Assembly: GCA_947252975.1 (NCBI GenBank)
Contig: CAMXWX010000005.1
Span: 1 to 43,150, forward strand
DNA length: 43,150 bases
Reading direction: 5' to 3'
Source of the DNA: an uncultured Gardnerella sp.
GTDB lineage: Bacteria > Actinomycetota > Actinomycetes > Actinomycetales > Bifidobacteriaceae
Below are positions 26,079-34,410 of the stretch, piece by piece; the stretch's first letter is position 1, and the number at the start of each line of letters is the position of its first letter. Below the pieces are notes generated by a model. The model ran no database searches and had not been told where the DNA came from. It saw only the letters and a program-made list of their open reading frames with translations. Position numbers and translations under genes: made by a program.

Positions 26079-28853
26079 CTACTTCTTTTTTGCAGGAGCT
26101 TCACCGAGTTCGCTTTGAGCAACAGAAACGTTTACATTAGCTGCATCAGATTCCGCAGATTCAGATTCAGATTCAGAATCAGAATCAGAAGAATCTCCAG
26201 CATCCGCAGCCTTAACAGCGTTAAGCTTTACTTCTCCAGTAACGCGTCCCGCTTCCGCAACGTCTCCCAAAGTCTCCTCAACAGCCTTATAAGCGTTTTG
26301 CGCTACATTCAAAGTAACTTGCAAAATAGGAGTCTTCATAGAAACTTTTGCCTCAGACTTAATCTTGCGCAAAGTAGCCAAAGCCTCGCCCGCGTAAGCC
26401 AAAGTGTCTGCAGAAACACCGTTTGCAGCAGCCTCATACGCCTTAGCGCATGGCCAGCTTGCGCGATGCACAGAACCTTCGCCATCATGCATCCAGCTCC
26501 ACACTTCTTCCGTAGCGTAAGGCAAGTAAGGAGCAAGCAAGCGAGCCAAAGCGTCGAGTGCAAGACCAAGAGTTGTGCGAGCAGACTTTACAGCAGATTC
26601 ACTTGGAGTGCGTCCAGTGGATTCCGCAGTTCCATAAGCACGATTCTTTGCAAGCTCAATGTAATCGTCGCAGAATTCCCAGAAGAAGGTTTCGATTGCT
26701 TCCAAAGCCTTAGAATGCTCATAAGATTCAAGCGCATCAGTTGCTGTACGAATAACGGATGCAAGCTTTGCCATAACAGAGCGATCCAAAACTTCCGTAA
26801 CATCTGCAAAATCCCAATCCGCGCTGGCAGACTCAAGAACCTGATGTTCCTCATCTTCGCGACCAATCGCGAGCGCAAACTTAGTAGCGTTCAAAAGCTT
26901 AATCGCAAGGCGACGGCCAATCTTCATCTGACCTTCGTCGTAAGTTGCATCCAAACCAAGCTTTGCAGAAGTTGCCCAGTAACGCACAGCATCCGCACCA
27001 AACTCTTCGATTGGCTTATTTGGCACAACAACGTTGCCCTTAGATTTAGACATCTTCTTGTGGTCTGGGTCTAGAATCCAGCCAGAAAGCGCAGCATGCT
27101 TCCAAGGCAAGCAGCCGTTTTCAAGATGCGCGCGATCAACCGTACTAAACAGCCAAGTACGAATAATATCCTGGCCTTGTGGACGCAAATCCATTGGGAA
27201 AGTAGCCTTAAACAAAGCTTGATTTTCCTCACCTGGCTCTTCCCAACGAGTCACAATTTGTGGAGTTAAGGAAGATGTAGCCCAAGTATCCATAATATCC
27301 TGCTCAGCAGTAAAGCCATTTGGCTGGTCTCGCTGAGACTCGTCGAAGCCTTCTGGAACGTCAATAGTTGGGTCGATTGGCAAACGGTCTTCGCTAGGCG
27401 TCAAAGGATGCTCGTAATCCACTTTACCATTTTCATTTACTGGGTACCAAAGTGGGAATGGCACGCCGAAGAAGCGCTGGCGAGAAATAAGCCAGTCGCC
27501 ATTCAAGCCATGAACCCAATTCTCGTAGCGCACTCGCATAAAGTCTGGATGGAAGTTAAGTTCCTTACCGCGCTCAATAAGCTCAGCGTTCAGCTTTTCG
27601 TCCGTACCGCCGTTCTTTAAATACCACTGGCGAGAAGTGACGATTTCCAAAGGCTTATCGCCCTTTTCGTAGAAGTTCGTCATACGCTTTGTTGGCTTTG
27701 GATCGCCTTCCATATCTCCAGCAGCTTGCAAAGCTTCAACAACTTCCTTGCGAGCAGAGAACGTGGTTTTACCAGCAATTTTCTCAAACATTTCGCGGCC
27801 AGACTCGTCCGTAATCCAATCAGGAGTAGTCATTACAATGCGGCCGTTTCGCTGAATGATTGGTCGAGTTGGCAAACTCAAATCGCGCCACCACTCAACG
27901 TCTGTTACGTCGCCAAAAGTGCAGCACATTGCAATGCCAGCGCCCTTGTCCATTTGAGCAGCAGGATGAGCCAAAATCGGAACCTTCACCTTAAACAGCG
28001 GCGAGTAAACTTCTTTGCCAAAGTACTTCTTGTAACGCTCATCGTCTGGGTGTGCAATCAAAGACGTGCAAGCAGCAAGCAATTCTGGGCGCGTAGTCTC
28101 AATATAAATTGGCGTACCATCTTCAAAGCGGAAAGCAATCTTATGATAGAAACCAGGGTATTCGCGCGCTTCAAGCTCTGCCTGGGCAACTGCAGTCTGG
28201 AATGTAACATCCCACAAGCCTGGAGCATCCTTTTGGTAGGCTTCTCCGCGAGCAAGATTGCGCAAGAATGCTTTTTGCGCAACTCTGCGAGGCTGCTCGC
28301 CAATAGTGTGGTAGGTTTGCGACCAATCAACAGAAAGACCAAGCCTGCGCCACAAAGCTTCAAAAAGCTTCTCATCTTGGGAAGTTAGGCGCTCGCAAAG
28401 CTCAATAAAGTTCTGTCTACTTACAGGAACCTGATCTTTTGCCTCAATCTTCTTGCCTTCAGTACCTTCAAATGGCGGCTTAAAATCAGGGTCATACTTA
28501 AGCGAAGTATCTACGCGCACGCCGTAATAGTTTTGCACGCGGCGCTCTGTTGGCAAGCCATTATCGTCCCAACCCATTGGGTAGAACACATCAAAGCCTT
28601 GCATGCGCTTATATCGCGCAATCACATCCGTATGCGTGTAAGAAAATACGTGACCAACGTGCAAGTGGCCACTAACCGTTGGAGGCGGCGTATCGATTGA
28701 ATACACGGCCTTGCGGTCGCGAGAATTGTGGAAAGCGTAAGTCTCAGCTTCGTCCCAATTGCTACGCCATTTGTCTTCAAGACCATCAACACCAACCTTA
28801 TTAGGCAATGGTGTTAAATGTGCGTGTTTTACTGTGTTATCCTGTTCACTCAT
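26079..28853 (-). CDS. valS: Valyl-tRNA synthetase
   Basis: Large class I synthetase of 924 residues. Seen are the HIGH motif in PPTVSGHLHVGHVFSY near residue 58, the CP1 editing domain, the KMSKS motif in DPDHKKMSKSKGN near 600 and the anticodon-binding domain. The C-terminal coiled-coil region is followed by a low-complexity Ser/Asp/Glu tail (DSSDSDSESESESAESD) encoded by hexanucleotide repeats (around 26150-26200) and a final Lys run. The tail is not part of the conserved enzyme. The ATG at 28853 begins the usual N-terminus; no ribosome site is visible. The downstream end faces the toxin gene across a shared terminator. Confidence 0.97.
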   Translation of the reverse strand: MSEQDNTVKHAHLTPLPNKVGVDGLEDKWRSNWDEAETYAFHNSRDRKAVYSIDTPPPTVSGHLHVGHVFSYTHTDVIARYKRMQGFDVFYPMGWDDNGLPTERRVQNYYGVRVDTSLKYDPDFKPPFEGTEGKKIEAKDQVPVSRQNFIELCERLTSQDEKLFEALWRRLGLSVDWSQTYHTIGEQPRRVAQKAFLRNLARGEAYQKDAPGLWDVTFQTAVAQAELEAREYPGFYHKIAFRFEDGTPIYIETTRPELLAACTSLIAHPDDERYKKYFGKEVYSPLFKVKVPILAHPAAQMDKGAGIAMCCTFGDVTDVEWWRDLSLPTRPIIQRNGRIVMTTPDWITDESGREMFEKIAGKTTFSARKEVVEALQAAGDMEGDPKPTKRMTNFYEKGDKPLEIVTSRQWYLKNGGTDEKLNAELIERGKELNFHPDFMRVRYENWVHGLNGDWLISRQRFFGVPFPLWYPVNENGKVDYEHPLTPSEDRLPIDPTIDVPEGFDESQRDQPNGFTAEQDIMDTWATSSLTPQIVTRWEEPGEENQALFKATFPMDLRPQGQDIIRTWLFSTVDRAHLENGCLPWKHAALSGWILDPDHKKMSKSKGNVVVPNKPIEEFGADAVRYWATSAKLGLDATYDEGQMKIGRRLAIKLLNATKFALAIGREDEEHQVLESASADWDFADVTEVLDRSVMAKLASVIRTATDALESYEHSKALEAIETFFWEFCDDYIELAKNRAYGTAESTGRTPSESAVKSARTTLGLALDALARLLAPYLPYATEEVWSWMHDGEGSVHRASWPCAKAYEAAANGVSADTLAYAGEALATLRKIKSEAKVSMKTPILQVTLNVAQNAYKAVEETLGDVAEAGRVTGEVKLNAVKAADAGDSSDSDSESESESAESDAANVNVSVAQSELGEAPAKKK

Positions 28854-28922
28854 GAACTGAATATTAGAAACTCACTGAGACATCGCACTATAACAGAGCA
28901 CTAAGAACTCACTAAGCCAGCA

Positions 28923-30506
28923 CTATTTAACAGTCACATCATGCAAAGGAAGCAGCTGATCGGTCATGTTAGTAGGGTATCCACTCACATTTGACTTTGC
29001 AACAACAACGCTATTCCTTGCGTACAACCATCCCGAAACCGCGTAATCGCACAATTCTTTAGCGTACTTTTTAATGTTTTCTTCGTACTCTTGCGGACTT
29101 GTAGACTTCATTGCGTCTGCAAAATACTTTTGCGAAGCGTGATCTTGGAACAAATAGTTAGACTTAGTGTCTGCATACATTCCAGAGTCAAGAGTGTGAT
29201 TAGTCCAAGTAAGAGCTAAGTCGTATTTACCTTCGCGTATTCGTTGATCGATTACACTTTGGTCTAATTCTTCTAGTTTTACTGGGAATCCACCTGCATA
29301 GCTTAAGTTTTTTGCCATTTGATCGCAAACGCTAGCCATTCCAGTTGGAACAAGCATTGTGATTCCGCGCAAATATCCTGCAACAAAGTAGTGGTACATA
29401 CCGTAAGCTTTTTGAACGTCGTGAGGATACGTATTACTAAAATCTTCATACCCTGGAGACATAGGGTCGATTGGACCGCCAACAAGCTGGCCTCCAAAAG
29501 GATCGGAAGCAAGAATAACATTGGGCTCAATCACGTGTCTTGCAGCTCTACGAATTTGCTGATCGCAGAACATAGATGACATTCCCGTGTTAAAAGCAAA
29601 CATTCTTAATCTTGTGCTTTTTCCCTTTACCAACTTAGTGTTTGGCATTGCAGCCATTCGCTTGTTTTCATTTCCGTCTAGTGGAATTGCCATTTGCACG
29701 CTGCCATCTTTAACAGCGTTTGCTAAAGACGTGTCATCGTTAAAATACTTAAGAGTTATGCTTTGGCATCCAGCTTGCCCCGCCCAATAATTGTTGTTTC
29801 TAGCAAGAACGAGATCCCCACCCTTGTTATATCCCTTTACTGTAAACGGACCTGTTCCAATAGCATCGGAAGCGTAATTAACAAAGATGTTTGTGTTGTA
29901 AACAATTCCAGCTCTTCCAGCTAATCGCCTTGGCAAAAGTGGGTCTGGAGTTTTAAGAGTTATATCTAGAACGTTAGGCCCAGAATTAGAAACGCTTGTT
30001 ATGTTTGTTAGCTTTTCGTAGCCAGGATAATTCTTTGTAATGCCTTGCTGAAGCGATTTAAGAACGGAGCTTGAGTCCATTGGGTCTCCGTTAGCAAACT
30101 TAATTCCGCTGCGGAGCCTAAATTTATAATTCAATCCATCGTTCGAAACGCTCCAAGATTGCGCAAGTCCTGGGCGTAAAGCATTGTTTTCGTCTCGTTT
30201 TACAAGTGTTTCGTAAACGTTCTCTAAAAGTGCCTGTTGTAAGGAATCACTATCGTCTGTTCTAATATCTAGCGAGGCTGGAGCCGTTCGTAATCCTATT
30301 GTTAAAGTTGAATTTGACGCTGGAAAAATGTTTGTAGGTATTAAAGATCTTCCATCTATAAACCGCCATCCGCCCCAAATTATTGCAGATAGAATGCCGA
30401 TTAAAACAATAAATACAACCCATGGTTTAGTGCTTCGTCTAGTTTTATGCGCATATCTTGCACTACGCACATGTGAAGCAGATGAGTATCTTTCAAATTC
30501 AGGCAT
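28923..30506 (-). CDS. Family 5 extracellular solute-binding protein, membrane-anchored
   Basis: A 527-residue protein of the SBP_bac_5 (peptide/nickel-binding) family. An N-terminal basic region of about 27 residues is followed by one hydrophobic segment (WVVFIVLIGILSAIIWGGW, about 29-47), with no lipobox Cys. The protein is thus anchored by a transmembrane helix rather than a lipid. The core starts at LTIGLRTAPASLDI and includes LRPGLAQSWSVSNDGLNYKF, typical of the family. No permease or ATPase gene is next to it, so it may serve a transporter elsewhere or act as a sensor. The substrate is unknown. The ligand is presumably a peptide, by family. Confidence 0.88.
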   Translation of the reverse strand: MPEFERYSSASHVRSARYAHKTRRSTKPWVVFIVLIGILSAIIWGGWRFIDGRSLIPTNIFPASNSTLTIGLRTAPASLDIRTDDSDSLQQALLENVYETLVKRDENNALRPGLAQSWSVSNDGLNYKFRLRSGIKFANGDPMDSSSVLKSLQQGITKNYPGYEKLTNITSVSNSGPNVLDITLKTPDPLLPRRLAGRAGIVYNTNIFVNYASDAIGTGPFTVKGYNKGGDLVLARNNNYWAGQAGCQSITLKYFNDDTSLANAVKDGSVQMAIPLDGNENKRMAAMPNTKLVKGKSTRLRMFAFNTGMSSMFCDQQIRRAARHVIEPNVILASDPFGGQLVGGPIDPMSPGYEDFSNTYPHDVQKAYGMYHYFVAGYLRGITMLVPTGMASVCDQMAKNLSYAGGFPVKLEELDQSVIDQRIREGKYDLALTWTNHTLDSGMYADTKSNYLFQDHASQKYFADAMKSTSPQEYEENIKKYAKELCDYAVSGWLYARNSVVVAKSNVSGYPTNMTDQLLPLHDVTVK

Positions 30507-30559
30507 GATTAAAAGTTTATATCACCGTTTGAATTTGATTGCCGAATTTATGCACAAAA

Positions 30560-30592
30560 TAGTCTAAAAATAGTCTAAAAATATTCTAAAAG
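30560..30592. repeat. 11-bp repeat, three copies, between nth and the solute-binding-protein gene
   Basis: TAGTCTAAAAA twice (30560-30570, 30571-30581), then TATTCTAAAAG (30582-30592). It occupies the spacer downstream of nth, on the upstream side of the solute-binding-protein gene. Confidence 0.9.
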
Positions 30593-30631
30593 GGTTTACT
30601 AGACGCCATTAATCTTGTGCAAATTTATTTT

Positions 30632-31258
30632 CTACAATCTAACCGAGGGGCATAAAAACCTAAGCGGGCAATCGCCGCAGCGCGGATTTCTAGCAATGCA
30701 AATCATTCTTCCGTGCAAAATAAGACGATGTGAAAGATTAGTCCATTCTTCTGGAGCAAAACAAGCTGTGACTTCTCGCTCGATTTTTGCAGCATCTTTA
30801 GCCTTAGCACTAGCCTCACTCACCCAGCCAAGTCTTGACGTAACGCGCATAACATGCGTATCTACTGGAAATCCTGGAATCTTAAAAGCGTTCCCTAAAA
30901 CAACGTTTGCTGTTTTTCTTCCTACGCCTGGTAGCTTTGTAAGATCTGCCATATTATTTGGCACAACGCCATTAAAATCTTTAACAAGTTTTTGCGAAAG
31001 CTCAATAATATGTTGCGATTTTACTCTATAAAATCCAAGCGAATGAATTATTTCTTGCACGTTGTATATTTGCGCTTTTGCTAAATCGACTGGCGTTGGG
31101 TATTCCTTAAAAAGCTTACTTGTAACAAGATTTACGCGCTTATCAGTTGTTTGCGCGCTAAGAACAGTTGCGATTAAAAGCTCAAATGGGTTCGTAAAAT
31201 TTAGCGCACATTTTGGATTTGGGATTTCTTCGCATAAAATCCTGTATTCTTCGCGCAT
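30632..31258 (-). CDS. nth: Endonuclease III (DNA glycosylase/AP lyase)
   Basis: Base-excision repair enzyme for oxidised pyrimidines, about 208 residues from the ATG at 31258. It has the helix-hairpin-helix LPGVGRKTANVVL with catalytic Lys, the catalytic Asp in FPVDTHVMR and the [4Fe-4S] ligand motif C-x6-C-x2-C-x5-C at the C-terminus (CIARNPRCGDCPLRFLC). An in-frame TTG at 31345 would add 29 residues that are only Asn, Thr, Ile and Lys repeats. That stretch is imperfect repeat DNA and does not match the family, so the later start is preferred, though it has no visible ribosome site. It follows the glnR-like gene on the same strand. Confidence 0.93.
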   Translation of the reverse strand: MREEYRILCEEIPNPKCALNFTNPFELLIATVLSAQTTDKRVNLVTSKLFKEYPTPVDLAKAQIYNVQEIIHSLGFYRVKSQHIIELSQKLVKDFNGVVPNNMADLTKLPGVGRKTANVVLGNAFKIPGFPVDTHVMRVTSRLGWVSEASAKAKDAAKIEREVTACFAPEEWTNLSHRLILHGRMICIARNPRCGDCPLRFLCPSVRL

Positions 31259-31352
31259 TTTGTTTTTATTTATCACATTTACCGCATTGATTTTATTTGT
31301 GTTATCTATTGTGTTATTTATTTTATTCGTGTTATTTGTAGCCAATATAAGC

Positions 31353-32168
31353 CTAGTCTAAATCGTTGGAAACGCCTGAATCCTCGGCACGCGAATCGCC
31401 AGCATCCGCACTATTGCCATTTTGTGCGTAATCGTCATTTTCTACTTCGTCAACTTGAGCTTCTAATGGGTCGAAACGATATCCAACATTTCTAACTGTT
31501 CCAATAACATGCTCATATTCAACGCCCAACTTTGCACGAAGCCTACGAATATGAACGTCTACCGTTCGCGTTCCGCCATAGTAATCGTAGCCCCAAACCT
31601 CTTGAAGTAAATGTGCACGCGTAAAAACTCTACGAGGATGCTGAACAAAATATTTAAGCAGCTCAAATTCTTTATACGCTAAATCGATAGGCTTTCCGTG
31701 CAAACTAACTGTGTAACTTTGCGTATCCACAACTAAATCTCCAGAGCACATTTGACCATTGCTGTTAACCTCAACGCTAGTAGAATCGGCAACAGTAGAG
31801 CCAGCAGCAGAATCTGCAGATACAACTTTTTTAGCAGCTAAGCGCAATCTTCCTTCTACTTCTGCAGGAGAAGCAGTTGTTAGCATAACATCGTTAACGC
31901 CCCAAGATGGGTTTACAACTGTAAAACCGCCCTCGGTAAGAATTAGAATAATAGACATTGTTAAATTAGACGCGCGCACAAGAGAACACAGCGATTTTGC
32001 TAAAGATAAGTCTTCTCTAGCATCAACAAGAAGAATAGTATCTTCGGGCATTTTAAGCATGCTAGAAGGTTCCATTGGCACTACGCGCACGCGATGCGAA
32101 AGAAGCGTTAGCGATGGCAAAACTTTTGCAGGCGCGGCACAAGAGGTCATCAATGTAATATCCGTCAT
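31353..32168 (-). CDS. glnR: GlnR-like OmpR-family transcription regulator
   Basis: A 271-residue protein with an atypical receiver (about 1-115) and a winged-helix DNA-binding domain (about 135-235). The receiver reads like actinobacterial GlnR, with the LLVDAREDLSLAKSLCSL and LILTEGGF segments. The DNA-binding domain has LAYKEFELLKYF and TVDVHIRRLRAKLG. GlnR is an orphan response regulator of nitrogen assimilation genes and does not use classic phosphorylation. The C-terminal 40 residues are acidic and not conserved. GGAGG seven to eight bases upstream supports the ATG at 32168. No sensor kinase is adjacent, which fits. Confidence 0.88.
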   Translation of the reverse strand: MTDITLMTSCAAPAKVLPSLTLLSHRVRVVPMEPSSMLKMPEDTILLVDAREDLSLAKSLCSLVRASNLTMSIILILTEGGFTVVNPSWGVNDVMLTTASPAEVEGRLRLAAKKVVSADSAAGSTVADSTSVEVNSNGQMCSGDLVVDTQSYTVSLHGKPIDLAYKEFELLKYFVQHPRRVFTRAHLLQEVWGYDYYGGTRTVDVHIRRLRAKLGVEYEHVIGTVRNVGYRFDPLEAQVDEVENDDYAQNGNSADAGDSRAEDSGVSNDLD

Positions 32169-32326
32169 ATTGACACCTCCATAGCGCATAGAATTGAATT
32201 AAAATTCAAAATCAAGCTGTTATAAAAAAGAATTGTAATCCATGCTTAAGAAGAATCAAAAAGCGCAAGTGTACGCTTGCATATAAAATGGTGTAAATCA
32301 CAGTGTAAACGCGATAGGAGCGTACA

Positions 32327-33052
32327 ATGAGCAACAATATTCAGCGCAACAAAATGTATGGTCACATTACGATTGCTGTAACTCAATTTGTTGCTATAGT
32401 TCTTTTAGCATCTGCTGCAATGCTTCCGTTTGCAACAACAAAAGCAGTTTTAACGGTTTGCATTCTTATTCTTCTTGCTTTAATAACTTTTTGGCCACTC
32501 AAAGGCTCTACAGCCGATAAAGCTATTCCTTTTCTTGCATCATTAGCGTCTATGTGGTGCGCAACTTTGGCCTTAAAAGGATGGCTGCCAAGCAGCGTGA
32601 TTGATGGCGAATCAGAAGTTAGTATTCACAAATTTGTTGCTGCTATTAGACCATACGAGCGATGGGCGGTAAACTTTGCGCTAATTCTTGTTGCAGCAAC
32701 ATTTGTTAGCTTTGCTAGACAAATGTTTAGAGAAGATAGGTCTAATCTTGTACGAAACCTATCTCATTGCCTTACTGCAAGTATTGCATGCGCAGCCTTG
32801 CCTGGATGGCTTTTCTTGCCGTCAATTATTAAATTCACTTTTTCTGTACGCGTATTGGAACTTGGCGTGTTAGTGGCAATTCTTGGATTGTTTGTTGTGA
32901 TTGTTTTGGCTGGCCTTTCTCACCTTTGGATTAAAGACGCGCAATACAATGCTGGAACAGTTTTTCCACAAATTGGAACAGCTTTGATTCCAATTATGAT
33001 GTGCGGAATGGTTGTTTACGGAGCTGGATTGGCAATGTTGCTTGTAGCGTAA
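32327..33052 (+). CDS. Multi-pass membrane protein of unknown function
   Basis: A 241-residue protein with about six hydrophobic segments: FVAIVLLASAAMLPF, VLTVCILILLALITFWPL, FALILVAATFVSFA, then three in the C-terminal half. AGGAG six bases before the ATG gives a firm start. No enzymatic or transporter motif is recognised. It is divergent from the glnR-like gene across a 158-bp spacer that must hold both promoters, so nitrogen control is conceivable but not shown. It is monocistronic. Confidence 0.75.
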   Translation: MSNNIQRNKMYGHITIAVTQFVAIVLLASAAMLPFATTKAVLTVCILILLALITFWPLKGSTADKAIPFLASLASMWCATLALKGWLPSSVIDGESEVSIHKFVAAIRPYERWAVNFALILVAATFVSFARQMFREDRSNLVRNLSHCLTASIACAALPGWLFLPSIIKFTFSVRVLELGVLVAILGLFVVIVLAGLSHLWIKDAQYNAGTVFPQIGTALIPIMMCGMVVYGAGLAMLLVA

Positions 33053-33074
33053 GCGATTAAAGTTAATGCTAGTT

Positions 33075-33193
33075 GTTTCACACACTGTTTCACACACTGT
33101 TTCACGCAATATGTTTTATAGATAGCAATGTTTTATAGATAGCAATTACTTATTAAAGATATTAAAGATATTAAAGATATTAAAGATATTAAA
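33075..33193. repeat. Three different tandem repeats in a row
   Basis: GTTTCACACACT (12 bp) twice plus a partial copy at 33075-33105; ATGTTTTATAGATAGCA (17 bp) twice, exact, at 33111-33127 and 33128-33144; ATTAAAGAT (9 bp) four exact copies plus a partial one at 33152-33193. All lie between the stop of the membrane-protein gene and the ppa terminator. Confidence 0.95.
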
Positions 33194-33194
33194 A

Positions 33195-33225
33195 AGTGTC
33201 TAACACATAAAATGCGTTAGACACT
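33195..33225 (-). terminator. Intrinsic terminator of ppa
   Basis: Ten-base-pair stem AGTGTCTAAC (33195-33204) / GTTAGACACT (33216-33225), followed on the minus strand by TTTTT. It lies about 50 bp past the ppa stop. Confidence 0.9.
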
Positions 33226-33254
33226 AATAGATACGTTGTTAAAACGCTTGGAAG

Positions 33255-33272
33255 CTTGCGACTAATCGCAAG
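33255..33272. repeat. CTTGCGACTAATCGCAAG palindrome after ppa
   Basis: CTTGCGA (33255-33261) / TCGCAAG (33266-33272) around CTAA, two bases beyond the ppa stop codon on the minus strand. A second copy, one base shorter, is at 26004-26020. Confidence 0.8.
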
Positions 33273-33274
33273 AA

Positions 33275-33769
33275 CTACTTTTCGCTTTCTTCCAAACGCT
33301 TGCGAGCTGCAACGATTTCCTTCTCTGCTTGCTCAACTCCAGCCCAGAAGTCTCCAGGAAGAACTTCCTTGCCTGGCTCCAAAGCCTTGTATTGCTCAAA
33401 GAAGTGCTTGATTTCTGCCTTGTGATACTCGTTAACGTCATCAATATCTTTAATGTCGTCAAAGCGAACGTCTGCTGGCACGCACAAAACCTTGTCATCT
33501 CCGCCAGCTTCGTCAACCATGTGATACAAACCAACAGCGCGGCATTCAACAACGCAACCAGGGAATACGGAATTTGGAATCATAACAAGAGCGTCAAGCG
33601 GATCGCCGTCTTCGCCCAAAGTGCCATCAATGTAGCCATAATCATCTGGGTAGCCCATTGCAGTGAACAAGGTACGGTCCAAAAATACGCGACCAGTTTC
33701 GTGATCAACTTCGTACTTGTTCTTAGAGCCGCGTGGAATCTCTACCACAACGTTAAATGTTTCTGCCAT
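33275..33769 (-). CDS. ppa: Inorganic pyrophosphatase (class A)
   Basis: Soluble Mg2+-dependent pyrophosphatase of 164 residues that pulls biosynthetic reactions forward by hydrolysing PPi. The signature DYGYIDGTLGEDGDPLDAL holds the metal-binding Asp residues. The N-terminal VVEIPRGSKNKYEVD and the LDRTLF segment also fit the family. AAGGAG precedes the ATG at 33769. The C-terminus is charged (KEIVAARKRLEESEK). It is single, with its own terminator. Confidence 0.97.
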   Translation of the reverse strand: MAETFNVVVEIPRGSKNKYEVDHETGRVFLDRTLFTAMGYPDDYGYIDGTLGEDGDPLDALVMIPNSVFPGCVVECRAVGLYHMVDEAGGDDKVLCVPADVRFDDIKDIDDVNEYHKAEIKHFFEQYKALEPGKEVLPGDFWAGVEQAEKEIVAARKRLEESEK

Positions 33770-34410
33770 TTTTACTCCTTAACGTAAAACTTAATGCTTA
33801 AGTACATTAGTACGTTTAAGCATTTGTTTATCAATCTAACGTTTGTACATCTAACTTAGACTGTTCAATCTAACTTTAGCGCGCAGCAAAGAGTATATAA
33901 AACACTACGCGCACGATAGCAATTCAGAACCAGTTAGATATACAGACTATATGCGGAATATATGCGAGACATATTTGTGTAATATATTTGCGACATGTGA
34001 AAAATAGTGCGCAATACGCTTTACGATATATGCACAAGCAAATCGAAGCAAAGCGCAATAATGCGCGATTTAGATAAACACAGAAAAATGGCGACTAACC
34101 AATGAGAAAAACACAAAGAAAAATATGAAAAATATTAATAAAAAATATTAATAAAAACAGTAAAACATTTGAAAAATATTTTAGTTCACATTAAAAAAAC
34201 TCTCGTGAATCAGGCAAAAATATGCTAAAAATCAAGGAAAACCTAAGACACGCTATAGGCGTCTTTAGTGTCTTAATACATAGATAATATGACTACGTTT
34301 TGGCGCGATACTAATGGGAAAAATCGAACATAAACACTTGTAAAACTGAATACAAAACTGAATACAAAAACACAACAAACACAACAAACACGTATTAAGT
34401 TGTAGGCAAG
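33770..34410. other. AT-rich divergent spacer without a gene
   Basis: About 640 bp upstream of both ppa (minus) and the acyltransferase (plus). No RNA gene or plausible open frame is seen. It contains an 8-bp stem TAAGACAC/GTGTCTTA at 34244-34251 and 34268-34275, and two short tandem repeats just before the acyltransferase start: AAAACTGAATAC twice (34342-34365) and CACAACAAA twice (34371-34388). An AATATTAATAAAAA duplication lies near 34130-34156. Promoters must be here but none is clear. Confidence 0.7.

Noticed and set aside
26115..27074. A 319-residue open frame on the plus strand opposite valS
   Set aside because: It lies antisense to a clearly conserved synthetase, has Ser/Arg/Asn composition of a shadow frame and no ribosome site.
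26020..28922. T-box or other riboswitch before synthetase or brnQ genes
   Set aside because: Leaders of valS, argS, gltX and brnQ are short or AT-rich and no T-box or specifier-like structure was seen.
33075..33193. CRISPR array
   Set aside because: Repeats are contiguous with no unique spacers, and there are no cas genes in the window.
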